A stretch of DNA of 64,000 bases, from positions 16,627,953 to 16,691,952 of the forward strand of contig NC_133492.1 of NCBI RefSeq assembly GCF_025370935.1. The letters run 5' to 3'. The position numbers and the translations under genes were made by a program. The notes beneath the pieces were generated by a model. The model made no database searches. It had not been told where the DNA came from and saw nothing but the letters and a program-made list of their open reading frames with translations. The DNA comes from Choristoneura fumiferana (taxonomy: Eukaryota; Arthropoda; Insecta; Lepidoptera; Tortricidae). Each line of letters begins with the position of its first letter. Positions within the stretch are counted from its first letter, which is position 1. Shown piece after piece: positions 54,065 through 64,000 of this stretch.

Positions 54065-57000
54065 TATTTCAATGGTACTGCAATGAAAAATGTATGGGCA
54101 GTCGGCAGTTGGCTGTTTCGTTGCAGTTGGAATGCAGCCCGTCTGTACTGGTCCTATATTATTATGTCACAAGGGTTAAGTTTTTATTATCTTTAGGTTT
54201 TAGTAAAGTAAGGCACCTACCTACCAGTGAAATGGAGCAGTTTTTGAACAATAATCTGCAGCACCTCAATTTTTCAACCACTTAACTTTATATACACTGA
54301 GCTGGATTTTAACCTATGACTTTTTTTGTCGTGCCCGGTTTTAGAATAGGATGGATCCATCTCTTCCCGTGGGTGTCGTAAAGGGTGACTAGAGATCTGG
54401 AGTGAGAGTGAGCTGCAACGCTCTCTGTTGCCAACTACGAACTCCATATTTAAGCACCGCGGTGTGGAAGGCAAAGGGAAACTACCACGCTAGTTTCCCA
54501 TGAAAATTGACATGAAGGTTCACTACTGATCCTCAACCGACGACCATGACCACTCAAGTATCAAGAGTAACGACTTAGAAGAAGTTTTTAGCTAATCTTC
54601 TTTTGATAAGTTCTGTGCTTGGATCAAACGCTATAATAACATCTTCGTTTTTCCATAGCCATAATCCTAAGTATGGAATTTGATTTGTATTACTTTTTTT
54701 ATGGTGGTTTAAGGCCATTTATATAACGCACGAACGCTCGCAATCCCTTATCGCCATTTCCTTCTATCCTCATCCATCATGTATCGACGGAATGTAGCGA
54801 AGGTGATTTCAATTTCGAGTGCCTCAGATTAAGGCTAATAAACAGTTTTTTTTAAGTAGGCCATTTTTTTTAAAGTCCGAAGCGTTACTACATTTAGAGA
54901 CATATAACTGCTAAAATTATACACAAGGACAGGCTGCCCGATCAACGCGTTGGCGGGCAAATACAAATGCCTTGGCGGGGCCTAGATTTGGCCAGCTTTG
55001 CCTTATGTGATAATGGTTACCTGTTTAATCCTCAATCAGAGGAACAGAAGCACCCTTAGGCATGAAATGTAAATGCTAAATGCCTTTCAGGATGTTCCAG
55101 TCCACTCAAGTTTTCGCTACCAACATAAAACTTTGCAACTCTCAGAGACTAACAGAACCACGTTTAATTAAGTAATAGTGAAAAGTTCCTGTTGACCGAA
55201 CCGACGAATCAACTTCGCCATCTAACTGAACTAACACGGGGGCAGCTCCATTTTTTTCAATCTAAGTTAACTTTTGTTACCAAGACCAGTAAACTAGAGC
55301 TCTTATTGGGTCGCCTTATTTCCTTGTTGGAAAAGCCCATTATTCTGCGTTATCCTGACAACTCGATGAGTTTATCTCGTAAAGTTTAACCCTGGGTTGG
55401 GCAAAAAGTTATTGGGCTCACCACAATTGAAACAGAAAGTTATAGTTCTTGTTGTCGCGAAGAATTAAATGGGCTTTGGGTAGGTGACGCTGGGATAAGC
55501 CTGATTTGCACTTTGGACACCCAGTTTTTGTTTGAAGATGGTGAAATTTTATTGTTTCTTTGGTAGCGCAGTACTGCTGTAATATGCGAATCCCACCGGT
55601 TGGTTAATCTAATCTAATCTATTCATCATCTATTTTTGCCCAAATACTAAAACGTGTGTCAGAGAGAAGTAATAAGGACTTCGCTCCTGTTTAGCCTTTG
55701 AAGGCTAATCTAACCAAGTAGAGTAACTTTATTTTTTTTATTTATTGGCAGTGTTTTGCACTGCCTGACCTATTTAATCCGCTCGCTTAAAATTACTCAA
55801 ATTCATTTATTACAGGTCAAAGTAGGTAATAATGTTGTGCATATTTCAATAATAAAGATTCTGTTTTCAATTATACAGGTCATTCTTTTTTATATTATGC
55901 ACAATCATGTTTTGCCTAACCTGATTTGCGAATTCATATTATGACAATTAATGTTATGCGAAATAAGTGTCAGTTAAATGATGTCACAACCCTCTACTTG
56001 TAAAGCCATAGCATAGCTCAGACTATCACGATTTTTTTAAAGTAATACGAGTTAAAAATCACGCTAGCGCCATTTTTACTGCTCCCCGATATCTTTTATG
56101 TCAATGCTTCCTTCTAATGTGCCAGGTAACTTTTAAACGTTACCTTCACTCAAAACTCCTTAGAGCGATCCGGAACTGAATGCTTTTAGCATTATGTATG
56201 ATACACCAAAATAGCTCACGTTTAAACTTTGTATATTTGCAACGTCACCCATTATCAGGGCGCAGTTTACATTTCTATGCATTAACGGGAGCCCCCGCGT
56301 ACCATCCGAGAATGAACCCTGTTGATAGGTTATACAGGGTGTTGGTTAACATAGTTAGAAAATAATGTGTGGCTGAGGTAGAATGCGCGCGGAGTTGGCC
56401 AGGCGGAAGGCACGATAAGTGCATGGTGTAATCTAAATAGCATCAAGCCACGCTAAACACGACGATAAATAACGATTTTGTTGTGCATTAGATGCTTCGT
56501 CGTAAAAGTTGGCGAGTCAAAGGTGATTTTAACGACCATTTTATGTCGTTTTGTGCAATGTATACTTTGACGTTGAATCTGTCATGTCTTAGATGAATTT
56601 AGCGGCATTTCTATTGGACAACGGCTGTAATGTAACTAGGTATATTGTATCAAACGCTGAATGACTTAATTAGACGCAAAGGGAAATAGCATACTTAGGC
56701 TAAATTAGTTTTTTTTTTTACTTTGACCCTATCTCACTTGATGCTAAGTGCAGATGAAGGCAAAGGTGTATCTCAACGGTTCAGTAACATCCTATTCACT
56801 CCAGTCTTGATGAGCAACACAACCGTTACGTTATGTTAGGTGTCTGGTTGATCAAATGACTCGATCTCAAAAATGATAATCCAAAATGCAACTATGTTTC
56901 CACAGTTTATCAAGCGACACAAAGTTGGAAATGAGCGCAAGTTTTCTTAAATATTAGCTACTCCTTTGAGTCATAAAGCCGTGAACTATGCATAAAGGCT

Positions 57001-57200
57001 TCCTTTAGCGAAAACCACGCTACGTTTTATTTGGATACTTTAGGTATAATGCACCTGTGACAGCGAAAGCCCTGAGAGCTCTTGGTTATGTTTTACATTT
57101 AATTTTTAACTAGCTTCCTCGGGCTAGAAGTTTACACTTGCATTATGCAGACCAAGATTTAATTAAAACTGCCTGCATTACCTGTAATGTCACTAAACAT
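54065..57200. other. intronic sequence, mostly unrecognised
   Basis: 54095-54155 carries the GTTGCAGTTGGAATGCAG repeat piece. 54315-54400 resembles a common TE segment (GTGCCCGGTTTTAGAATAGG, CCCGTGGGTGTCGTAAAGG). 56330-56350 has a TACAGGGTGTTGG site typical of some DNA element ends. No coding. Confidence 0.45.
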
Positions 57201-57204
57201 ACTT

Positions 57205-57475
57205 CATCGTCATCATCATTATCATCCCAGTAGTAGAGGGCGTGGGCCGTAGTTTCCTCGCTGGACCTGTGCGGATTGGGAACTTCACACACCCTATTAG
57301 TTTTTTCGCAGGTTGGTACAGGTTACCTCACGATGTTTTCCTTCACCGTGAAGCTTGTGGTAAATTTCAAACTTAACACAATGAATTTCGAAAAACTCAG
57401 AGGTCGAACCCAGGTTTGAATGCACGATCCTACACTTGACAGGCAATAGATCAAACTACTAGGCCACCTCGGCTG
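57205..57475 (-). mobile_element. tRNA-headed SINE, diverged near-full copy
   Basis: ATCATCATTATCATCCCAGT tail, GTGCGGATTGGGAACTTCAC, TTTTCCTTCACCGTGAAGCT, GAATTTCGAAAAACTCAGAG and ACTAGGCCACCTCGGC. The B-box is changed (CCCAGGTTTGAATGC). Confidence 0.8.
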
Positions 57476-57825
57476 TCAAACATGCTTTGGCTTAGCTTTT
57501 CCGTCTGTCGGTTGACTAGTTGTAAAACTCTAATAGTAAAGTTCTAGTTCGGTTCACTAACGTTTGGTAACCTGTTTTATTTCACAACTTTTAATTTCGC
57601 AACTGTTTCATATTTCTGAAACTGTATATATTTCAGGATTTTTATAAAACCAACCTAACCTAACCTAAAAGGTGCTACACGATGGCCCTGAAATAAATCT
57701 TGAAATATTAACAGTTATAGAGTTTGCGAAATAAAAAGTAAGGAAGTGAATCAAGTTGCCAAACGTTACTTAATATCTAACGATATGACAATTGGGGCCG
57801 ACTCCAGTTTGCCTCTGAATTAAAA

Positions 57826-58072
57826 AAAGACCCGTGTGGTGTCGGGTTAGAATTATACCTCTCCATTTCTTCTATGGATGTCGTAAGAGGCGACTGAGGA
57901 TATAGGTTAAGGTATACCGTAGGCGACAGGCTAGCGACGTGTCACTATTGTACCGTTTTTGTCAAACTTAAAACCCAGAATTGCTAAAAGTGGCTCCGAA
58001 GCGGTAACGTTTCGTGTGCTCTGCCTACCCCACTTGGGAATACAGGCGTGATGTTTGTTTGTGTGTGTACTG
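57826..58072 (+). repeat. TG-tailed repeat, longest copy
   Basis: CCCGTGTGGTGTCGGGTTAG, TGTCGTAAGAGGCGACTGAG, CACTATTGTACCGTTTTTGT, CGAAGCGGTAACGTTTCGTG, then GATGTTTGTTTGTGTGTGT. Inverted relative at 10109-10330. Upstream, 57654-57668 is CCTAACCTAACCTAA. Confidence 0.7.
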
Positions 58073-58170
58073 TTGTTGACATGCGACACTGTCAAAAAAG
58101 TTTCGTCCGCCATATTTTGTTGTTCGAATTGTCGCAATAATTAGTTTGTTTTGTTGTTTATATAATTATC

Positions 58171-58344
58171 GCACCAGTTTCGTGTATAAATGATCAAGAC
58201 GTTTTGAAGACGCTACCTAATATACGCGACAGAGCAACGATCGTTATAAATGACTTGTTACCGGCAAAATCAAGGAAGCAGTACGAAAAAAATTACCAAG
58301 AATTTTTGCGGTTCTTGAACACATCAATACAATCATCACCTTAG
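58171..58344 (+). pseudogene. fragment resembling the N-terminal part of a tyrosine-recombinase-like protein
   Basis: A 57-codon frame ending at a stop contains IRDRATIVINDLLPAKSRKQ followed by YEKNYQEFLRFLN. The LLPxKSxxxYxxxYxxFxxF pattern resembles the helical DNA-binding start of Crypton/integrase-like proteins common in insects. It begins just after ATCGCACCAG, a possible acceptor, and stops with no catalytic domain. TE-derived fragment is likelier than a host exon. Confidence 0.45.
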
Positions 58345-59084
58345 AATATGTTTGTGGATAAAGTAATGTATGTACTCGTATGTGATTGTACATAATTAGG
58401 CATTAAAACACTTGTCATGCTATTATGAAGACCCACACTCGCCCTTAATTATGTAACAGTCACATAAACTACTATTAAATAATACGTATAATCACTAATC
58501 GATCTATATATTTTTTTATTGACTTTACAGTAAACTGTTATACTTAATTATTGTCTTATATAAATTAACTGACAGACTTATTACACGTTTTTGGGAATAC
58601 AGCCTATTAACTTACACACTCATTTATTTTACTTCCCAATACAACACGATAAATCGATCACCCAAGAAACTCTTAACCATATAACGGTTAAAAGGCTTCA
58701 GAGGACATGCTGCACCTGCGACCGTAAAAGCTTGTTCCTTCGAATATTAACTTTATTTTTAATGCCAAGCCATCTAATGGAAGACAACGTGACCTAAATT
58801 TTACGAGACAATCTTCCCGTTTAAATTATGTGGCGAAGTTGAAGTTCTTAAGAGCCCCGTCACAATTTTGCTGGAGTAAGTGACGTGTTTAGGGATAAGA
58901 CTGGAATGTTTCTGATGAACTTATGCTAACTTTGTAAGGATGACACGAGTAAAGCATTTTTGTTCATAAAAATCTTGTCATTATATGAATGAAACGAATA
59001 AATAATACAACCAATTGTTAGAATAACATGCAACACTATAATCAAAACAAATCACAATATTAAAACTAATTAGGTGACAAAACG
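58345..59084. other. intronic sequence, nothing recognised
   Basis: AT-rich, featureless frames only. Confidence 0.5.
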
Positions 59085-59310
59085 GCGTGACCCCGTTGAG
59101 TCACCGTCCCTGACGTCGCATTCATCTGCGGCATGGTGCCTGGTAACCTCCGGAACGCGACATCTTTCCGCCAGGAGGCAGCACTCGCGGTGATCTCCAT
59201 CAGCAACCGCGGCACGCGCACCACAAACGATCTGAAGTACACGTAGTGGTGCGACTGCCACTGGAACCCTCAGCGTGTATCTGCTTCCAGCGGACATAGG
59301 CTGAGATGGT
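59085..59310 (-). other. GC-rich patch with minus-strand open frame, unknown
   Basis: A 75-codon minus frame (59070-59297) starting MSAGSRYTLRVPVAVAPLR lies in sequence much GC-richer than the flanks. No family recognised. Sharp composition edges suggest an insertion. 59360-59400 after it is the repeat ending TTTTCAGTTATTTAATTAAC. Confidence 0.3.
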
Positions 59311-59404
59311 GGCCTGATGTTCCTATGCGGGCAACGGATGATAATTAATAATTCTGTAAAAACTAGTTTCAGGTTTTCAGTTATTTAATTAACACCTTGT
59401 ATAA

Positions 59405-61079
59405 TATCCGTGACTCAAACAAATATTAAATTCACAAAAAAAAAATGCCTTTCTCTAGCGATGTTCAAACCCGATACCTACAGCACCGTACATAGGGCCA
59501 CTCAACGTTGTGATATTAAGCCGTCAATTATATTATATACAAAGACATATTTTTCTCCATTTGTACCGTACATTTTAACTAACTTAAAGAAGAAAAAATA
59601 TCTGAATACTTTTATCCTCTAATGAGGTGCATTACAAAACTTTTTCTGCCATTAAACCAACACCTTTTTACATCTCGCACAAACCAAGTTTTCGTTTGAA
59701 TAGAAACAGCAGTAAATCTCGGCAAGCATAATTATGTTCTTGTAAAAATGCAAATGCTCAAAATCTCTTCAAATGAATACATTAGAGACTGTCCTCGTCT
59801 CGTTTGTTTTACCTTTATGTAGAGCTGGCTTAATGAAGTATTTCATTGTATAATTAAGTCGATTTATAATCATGTTAATCTTAATTTTACTTGCGTTGAA
59901 CCTCCTACGTTAGAAGTTCGTTATGACTAGATCTTAGTATCTTTGAGTTTGTATCCTCATTTTAATAGAAATATTATTATCAATGTAATACGTTAACGGA
60001 GTATGGTGCTACTGTACTCTCCGGCAATTTTATGTACAAATCCCGTTACGCTACTATCCGAAAGGGGTAAGTCTGCGTGTAGGAAACTACATTTTATACT
60101 AAATTCAAACTGGACCATTACATTAACCACAGCTTTAACTTGCTTTTACCCTACTAGTTTTCCAAATTCGGTACAATTTTTCACCACATTCAAATGTTTT
60201 CGTTTTAAATGGCCCTTAAAAAATCTTAACTCTCCTAAACTTAGCCATTTCTTCTCACACAATTCATCAGTGAATTTAAAAAGAAAATGATGAGCAGCGC
60301 TTACTGGCACATTTGTCTTTTACAAAAACCCTATCCCCCGTTCGATAAAGTCCCACACGTCTAAAATGAGATTTGCATTTGCAAGAACACATTACTTATT
60401 TGCAAGTCAAAAATATAGCGTAGCATTCGTGCGCGGATTTTATTTCGTTCTTATCCGATATATTTCTGCGTCTGTCTTAGATTATGTAAAAATTGGAGAT
60501 ATTAGGTATCGTAAGTGATCTTTGATATTGGTGCTTGGTTTGTAATTACTTGGTGTTATCAATGTTAGGTATTAAGTAGTGAGCCGTCAATAACTTCAAA
60601 GTAGATACCACTGATGATGATGATTTTGATCAAATATCAATTACGTTTAATTTAACAACAAGATCTAAGGCTAATAAATTAACGCTCAAGTCAAATGATG
60701 CGGTATAAATGGCGTATTGGAGAGCACAATGTCCAGCGCCAATGAATCAGACTAAGCCATGTTCTTGTCACGCCGACGGTGATATACAGGCCGGATGGGT
60801 CTTGATTAATACGGCTAAATTAAAATTAGGGTAAATAATTTTAATGTTGGCTTTGTGTGATGTTAAAAGGCATATCATGCACAGATTTGGTTGCATCATT
60901 CCAGAGTCAACTAACTTGAGTCACAATAGAACCTTGTAATCATGAATTCTTGGGCAAATACTTGTACAATCTAGCTATGCATGTTAAAAGCAACACAACT
61001 CTACACCATGCTACCAGATGTTAGACGGTTGTACCTTGTTTTGCCTAACAACTTTTTGCCTTTTTTCAGTTTGCCTAAT
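59405..61079. other. intronic sequence, nothing recognised
   Basis: Short featureless frames. 60985-61030 has ACACCATGCTACCAGATGTT, a segment of the foldback family at 26825-27088. Confidence 0.45.
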
Positions 61080-61640
61080 GGTAGATAAACTAATATTACT
61101 TAACCTAATGTTTAATTTTACCTAATTTTCATTTTAGTGGAAGTCATTTTGTATACAACTTACTTTACATAATTTTGTTTCGAATAATTTTAAATTACCT
61201 AATTCTCATTTTGCATAAATTCAAATTCAAATTCAAATGATTTATTCAGTAAAAAGGCCGCAATGGGTACTTTTACACGTCATTTTTTAAACTACCAGCG
61301 CTTTCGGAAAGACCATCATTGCCAAGAAGAATGCGCCGCAAGAAACTTGGCAGAAAGTCATTTTTTCATAATAATATAATTACAAATAAAATACTTAAAA
61401 ACTATATTATTATACAATTAAAGAAAAAAAAATACAAAAAATAATAATAATAAAAATACAGGCTCCTTTAATATAATGTTTGACTGACATAATTATATTT
61501 TGTCTAACATACATGTCACATAATTTCATTTTGTATAAACTTATTTCGTATAACGTTTGACTGTTATAATTATTTTTGTCTAACATACCTTACGTTGTAG
61601 CATAATTTAATTTTGTATAAACTTATTTCGTATAAAGTTT
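61040..61640. repeat. AT-rich degenerate tandem repeat split by a retroelement tail
   Basis: Units like TAATTTTATTTTGTATAA, TTTGCCTAA and TTTGACTGTTATAATTAT recur from 61040 to 61205 and again from 61465 to 61640. The gap 61207-61460 is an inverted non-LTR tail (ATTCAAATTCAAATTCAAAT, CAAGAAGAATGCGCCGCAAG). Confidence 0.65.
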
Positions 61641-61699
61641 TACTGCTGTTTAAATCTTACATTAAAACTGCGGCCTGTCTGTCTGTGTGTTGCATGTTG

Positions 61700-61815
61700 T
61701 GTGTTCCTACAGTGTGGAGGTGGAGGAACTGCTTGAACACGCATATTTTGCATAAACTTAGCTATCATAAGGTCGCGGGTGAGCAAAGAAATTATTTTGG
61801 TTCATGGGACCTCCG
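61700..61815. mobile_element. fragment of the 26825-27088 foldback element
   Basis: GTGTGGAGGTGGAGGAACTG, AAGGTCGCGGGTGAGCAAAG and GGACCTCCGCAAAGTAGAG match its right part. A LINE-like tail (AATAAAAATATTTTGACTTT) follows at 61845-61902. 61905-62860 is otherwise unrecognised. Confidence 0.6.
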
Positions 61816-62864
61816 CAAAGTAGAGTAAATTAAGATTTATTGACTTTCTTAAGTGCTTCTCATAGCCTAAATTGAATAAAAATATTTTGACTTTGACTTC
61901 TTCTAAAGACAAAACAAAACTTACACTTCAGTTTAATTTCTAGTTAACATGCAACAGTTTGCGAACTATAGATATTCCAACGACTTATTTGCTACATAGT
62001 TGCGAAAAGAAGCAAATTCCTTTAAAGCTCGCGTATTTCTGAATAATAAGAAGCTAAGACTGACACTACGTCCAATTCCTCGTCCATCCCGAGTTAAGCT
62101 TCGTTGAATAAATGACTGTTACAATTTAAAAGGCTTAAGTACTGGAATGGTCCGTAATTACGATTTAATTCAACAACGTCAAGACTTTTAATTAATTCTG
62201 GGAGACGGAAAAATCGGGATTTAACATTCACTGCGCGTTTTGACGCAGTGCTTAGAATCTCTTTATACGCATTGATGCGAACTTGGACGAGTGTTTTACC
62301 TCAAAACAACAACATACCAACATACAACATACGTATAGTGGAAGCCTGCTATGACTATATGACACCATGGTTATAACTCTGTCGTCTAACTCACTACACT
62401 CTTGACAAGACAAGTAGTCAGGTCAAGACAAGACTTTGGAGCGGAGTAAATTGGTTTTAGTTATTCAAAAGATCTTGTTAGCCAAAAAAAGTACCAGGTA
62501 ACAGCGGCGTGTGGAGTGAAGTTCTCATTGAATGAATGAATTAGAAGTTTTATGCTTGGATGTGAGTCATTACAGTGGTGATACAATATTTTAAAAAGTC
62601 GATTACAGTCAGCCGTCGTCCGGCATGCAATCCATTAGACAACGCCGAGTGAGAGAAGCATGTTTTATTGATATCTTAGGATGTAACTTCTTCCATATAC
62701 TTTTCATCGCTTATCTCCCTCTTTTAAGTCACTTCTTTTGACAGAGTGGTCGTGGTCATCGGTTGAGCAAGTAGAAAACCTTCACGATGACTTTCTTCGG
62801 TCCGGTTCGGTTCGGTGAGCTAAAACATAGATGTCGCTAGTGTCGCTGCGTGACTAGGAAAAAA

Positions 62865-63045
62865 GTAGGCTGAAAGTGTGGTGGCATGGGAGAAATTTGT
62901 GTCTAGACTCCTGTCCATTGGTGGTGTAGAGGTATGGCACGCAGCACGGAATGCTGAGGACCAGGGTTCGATTCCCAGCGCTGGTCTCTTTTTCTGTTTT
63001 TTTTTTCTGTACATCCGTTTCAGTTTCTAATTTTCGTTAACTTCT
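62865..63045 (+). mobile_element. second tRNA-headed SINE family, + copy
   Basis: ACTCCTGTCCATTGGTGGTG, TAGAGGTATGGCACGCAGCA, GGAATGCTGAGGACCAGGG, TTCGATTCCCAGCGCTGG carry intact A- and B-box-like motifs (GGTTCGATTCC). The body after a T-run matches the arm of 31636-31671. It lies 370 bp before the Cys-loop exon. Confidence 0.8.
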
Positions 63046-63414
63046 TCGGAAAATAATGTGAAATCCCCCCTTGCCTTCGACGTCGCATTAATGAAGTCTG
63101 GGGTTCTCTCATCACATCAAATATAATAGTCGCGTTTTAAATCACCCGCGGAAAATGATGGGTTTGTAGTATTCTAAAACTGAACACGGAACGGACATTA
63201 ATATGGTATATAAATACAATAATATATCTATTCTTTCAAAAATACATAATCCACGTATGTCACTAGTGGATTTGGGTATTGTGTAGACCTACCTACTTGA
63301 ACGCTTTTGAAAATGTTTGAAAAGTGATATGTTTTACGTTTTCAGCCCATACGTCTTCCAGTCATCAGATTATCCAAGTCTAATGGTAACCATGGTTTCG
63401 TCCTTCTTCCTCAG

Positions 63415-63595
63415 TGCGGACGGCAACTACGAGGTGACGATAATGACGAAGGCCATCCTGCATCACGACGGCAAGGTCGTGTGGAAGCCGCCAGCCATTT
63501 ACAAGTCGTTCTGCGAGATCGATGTGGAGTACTTCCCATTTGACGAGCAGACCTGCTTTATGAAGTTCGGGAGTTGGAGCTACGACGGCTATACG
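63415..63595 (+). CDS. nAChRalpha: nAChR alpha-type subunit, 181-bp exon (Cys-loop, loop B)
   Basis: One base completes the split Asn codon, followed by 60 codons from ADGNYEVTIM to GSWSYDGYT. The exon contains the end of loop A, the complementary-face strands (loop E region, KVVWKPPAIYKS), the complete Cys-loop CEIDVEYFPFDEQTC with exactly 13 residues between the cysteines, and loop B (GSWSYDG). The acceptor is CTTCCTCAG at 63414 with a CTAAT branch-point candidate about 33 nt upstream; the donor is GTAAAT at 63596. All structural residues expected of a working subunit are present. Differences from the alpha1 pattern I remember are HHDGK for HHTGK and WSYDG for WTYDG. The next exon (after GYT, starting VDLRH-like) is not in the window. 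An upstream in-frame acceptor at 63345 could lengthen this exon by 23 codons. Confidence 0.97.
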
Positions 63596-64000
63596 GTAAA
63601 TTAATATCATGGGACACTTGATGCCAATGAGGGCTATCGTTTTTTGTCTCACTAGATGGCGCACTGTTGCGTGAGGTTTTTAAGTATGGCTTTCAAAGTC
63701 TGTTATTACGGGCGTGAAAACAAAGTTTAGATTAAAATCATATTTAATACACTTTAAAACCGTACCATAAAAATATCGAGCATGCCAGTGTTGCATAGTC
63801 CCCGTTTTATTCGGAAAAAAGGGAGGACAAAGGTTTCCGAAAAACAAAACTGTCTCAAAACACAGACATTCATTGCCCCGGAACGCATATTTGCCATAAT
63901 TAATTTCAGATATTGCAAAATATTCACAAAATTATTCTAATTATAAATAAACCCGCGTAGCTCACCCAAAAACTATGAGATTTGACATTTCGGAGACCTC
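63596..64000 (+). other. start of the next nAChR intron
   Basis: Begins GTAAATT. Positions 63602-63630 match the 3' end of the classical SINE at 36787-37028 (CATGGGACACTTGA core), so a SINE remnant begins only about 6 bp inside the intron. Nothing else recognisable is present up to the window end. Confidence 0.9.

Larger units (their letters stand above)
53232..63414 (+). other. nAChR intron, 10,183 bp
   Basis: GTAAGT...CCTCAG, U2-type, splitting an Asn codon after two bases. It holds a 17-bp perfect hairpin close to the donor, a LINE 3' tail with stem-loops, a tRNA-headed SINE, a recombinase-like fragment and an AT-rich tandem array. Confidence 0.94.

Noticed and set aside
5279..57475. Working tRNA genes at the SINE heads
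   Set aside because: GGTTCAAACCC boxes lie in multi-copy SINE heads followed by a SINE body; no acceptor stem or anticodon arm is intact.
44967..57668. Interstitial telomere arrays (CCTAA)n at 44967-44980 and 57654-57668
   Set aside because: Only about three units each; too short to distinguish from chance in AT-rich sequence.
1..64000. CRISPR array, bacterial operon, riboswitch or viral genome
   Set aside because: No regularly spaced repeats, no compact ORFs, and introns plus lepidopteran TEs throughout; none of these feature types applies.

Overview
This window is a eukaryotic, insect (almost certainly moth or butterfly, Lepidoptera) genomic segment. It has no bacterial-style gene packing. 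It holds one recognisable host gene, on the + strand, seen as three short exons of a nicotinic acetylcholine receptor (nAChR) alpha-type subunit at 41810-41854 (45 bp), 53122-53231 (110 bp) and 63415-63595 (181 bp). The exons join in phase (0, then 2) and encode a continuous run of the extracellular ligand-binding domain: the loop D tryptophan, loop A, the 13-residue Cys-loop and loop B. The subtype is tentatively alpha1-like. Signal peptide, N-terminal helix, the vicinal Cys pair of loop C, the membrane helices and the cytoplasmic loop are not in the window. Everything else can be read as intron: at least 41.8 kb upstream, two internal introns of 11,267 and 10,183 bp, and the start of a fourth.

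The introns are packed with mobile-element debris, which is also the main evidence for Lepidoptera. It includes 3' ends of RTE-type LINEs ending in ATG/ATC microsatellites; a tRNA-headed SINE family that shares that kind of tail; a second tRNA-headed SINE (body with CAGCGCTGG); a third classical lepidopteran tRNA SINE; a 280-bp repeat whose 3' end is shared with a Jockey/CR1-like reverse transcriptase fragment; Helitron-like fragments ending in CAGCTAGT; and several palindromic MITE families. None of the TE fragments encodes a complete protein.

Layout: 1-41809 is intron with mixed LINE, SINE and MITE relics; 41810-41854 is the loop D exon, with a 280-bp repeat starting about 15 bp after its donor site; 41855-53121 is intron with a complex 1.5-kb TTAA-bordered element (48610-50096) and a second copy of a Harbinger-like MITE; 53122-53231 is the loop A exon; 53232-63414 is intron with a perfect hairpin 150 bp after the donor, LINE tails and an AT-rich tandem repeat; 63415-63595 is the Cys-loop exon, preceded by an in-frame alternative acceptor 69 nt upstream; 63596-64000 is intron.

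The most useful points for a second look are the in-frame alternative acceptor before the Cys-loop exon, repeats placed close to splice donors, nested and inverted TE structures whose boundaries can be read from sister copies, two insertions bordered by 12-14 bp direct repeats and carrying inverted arms, the TTAA-bordered element, and a fragment resembling the N-terminal part of tyrosine-recombinase-like proteins at 58171-58344. Most short open frames elsewhere look like chance or TE-derived frames.
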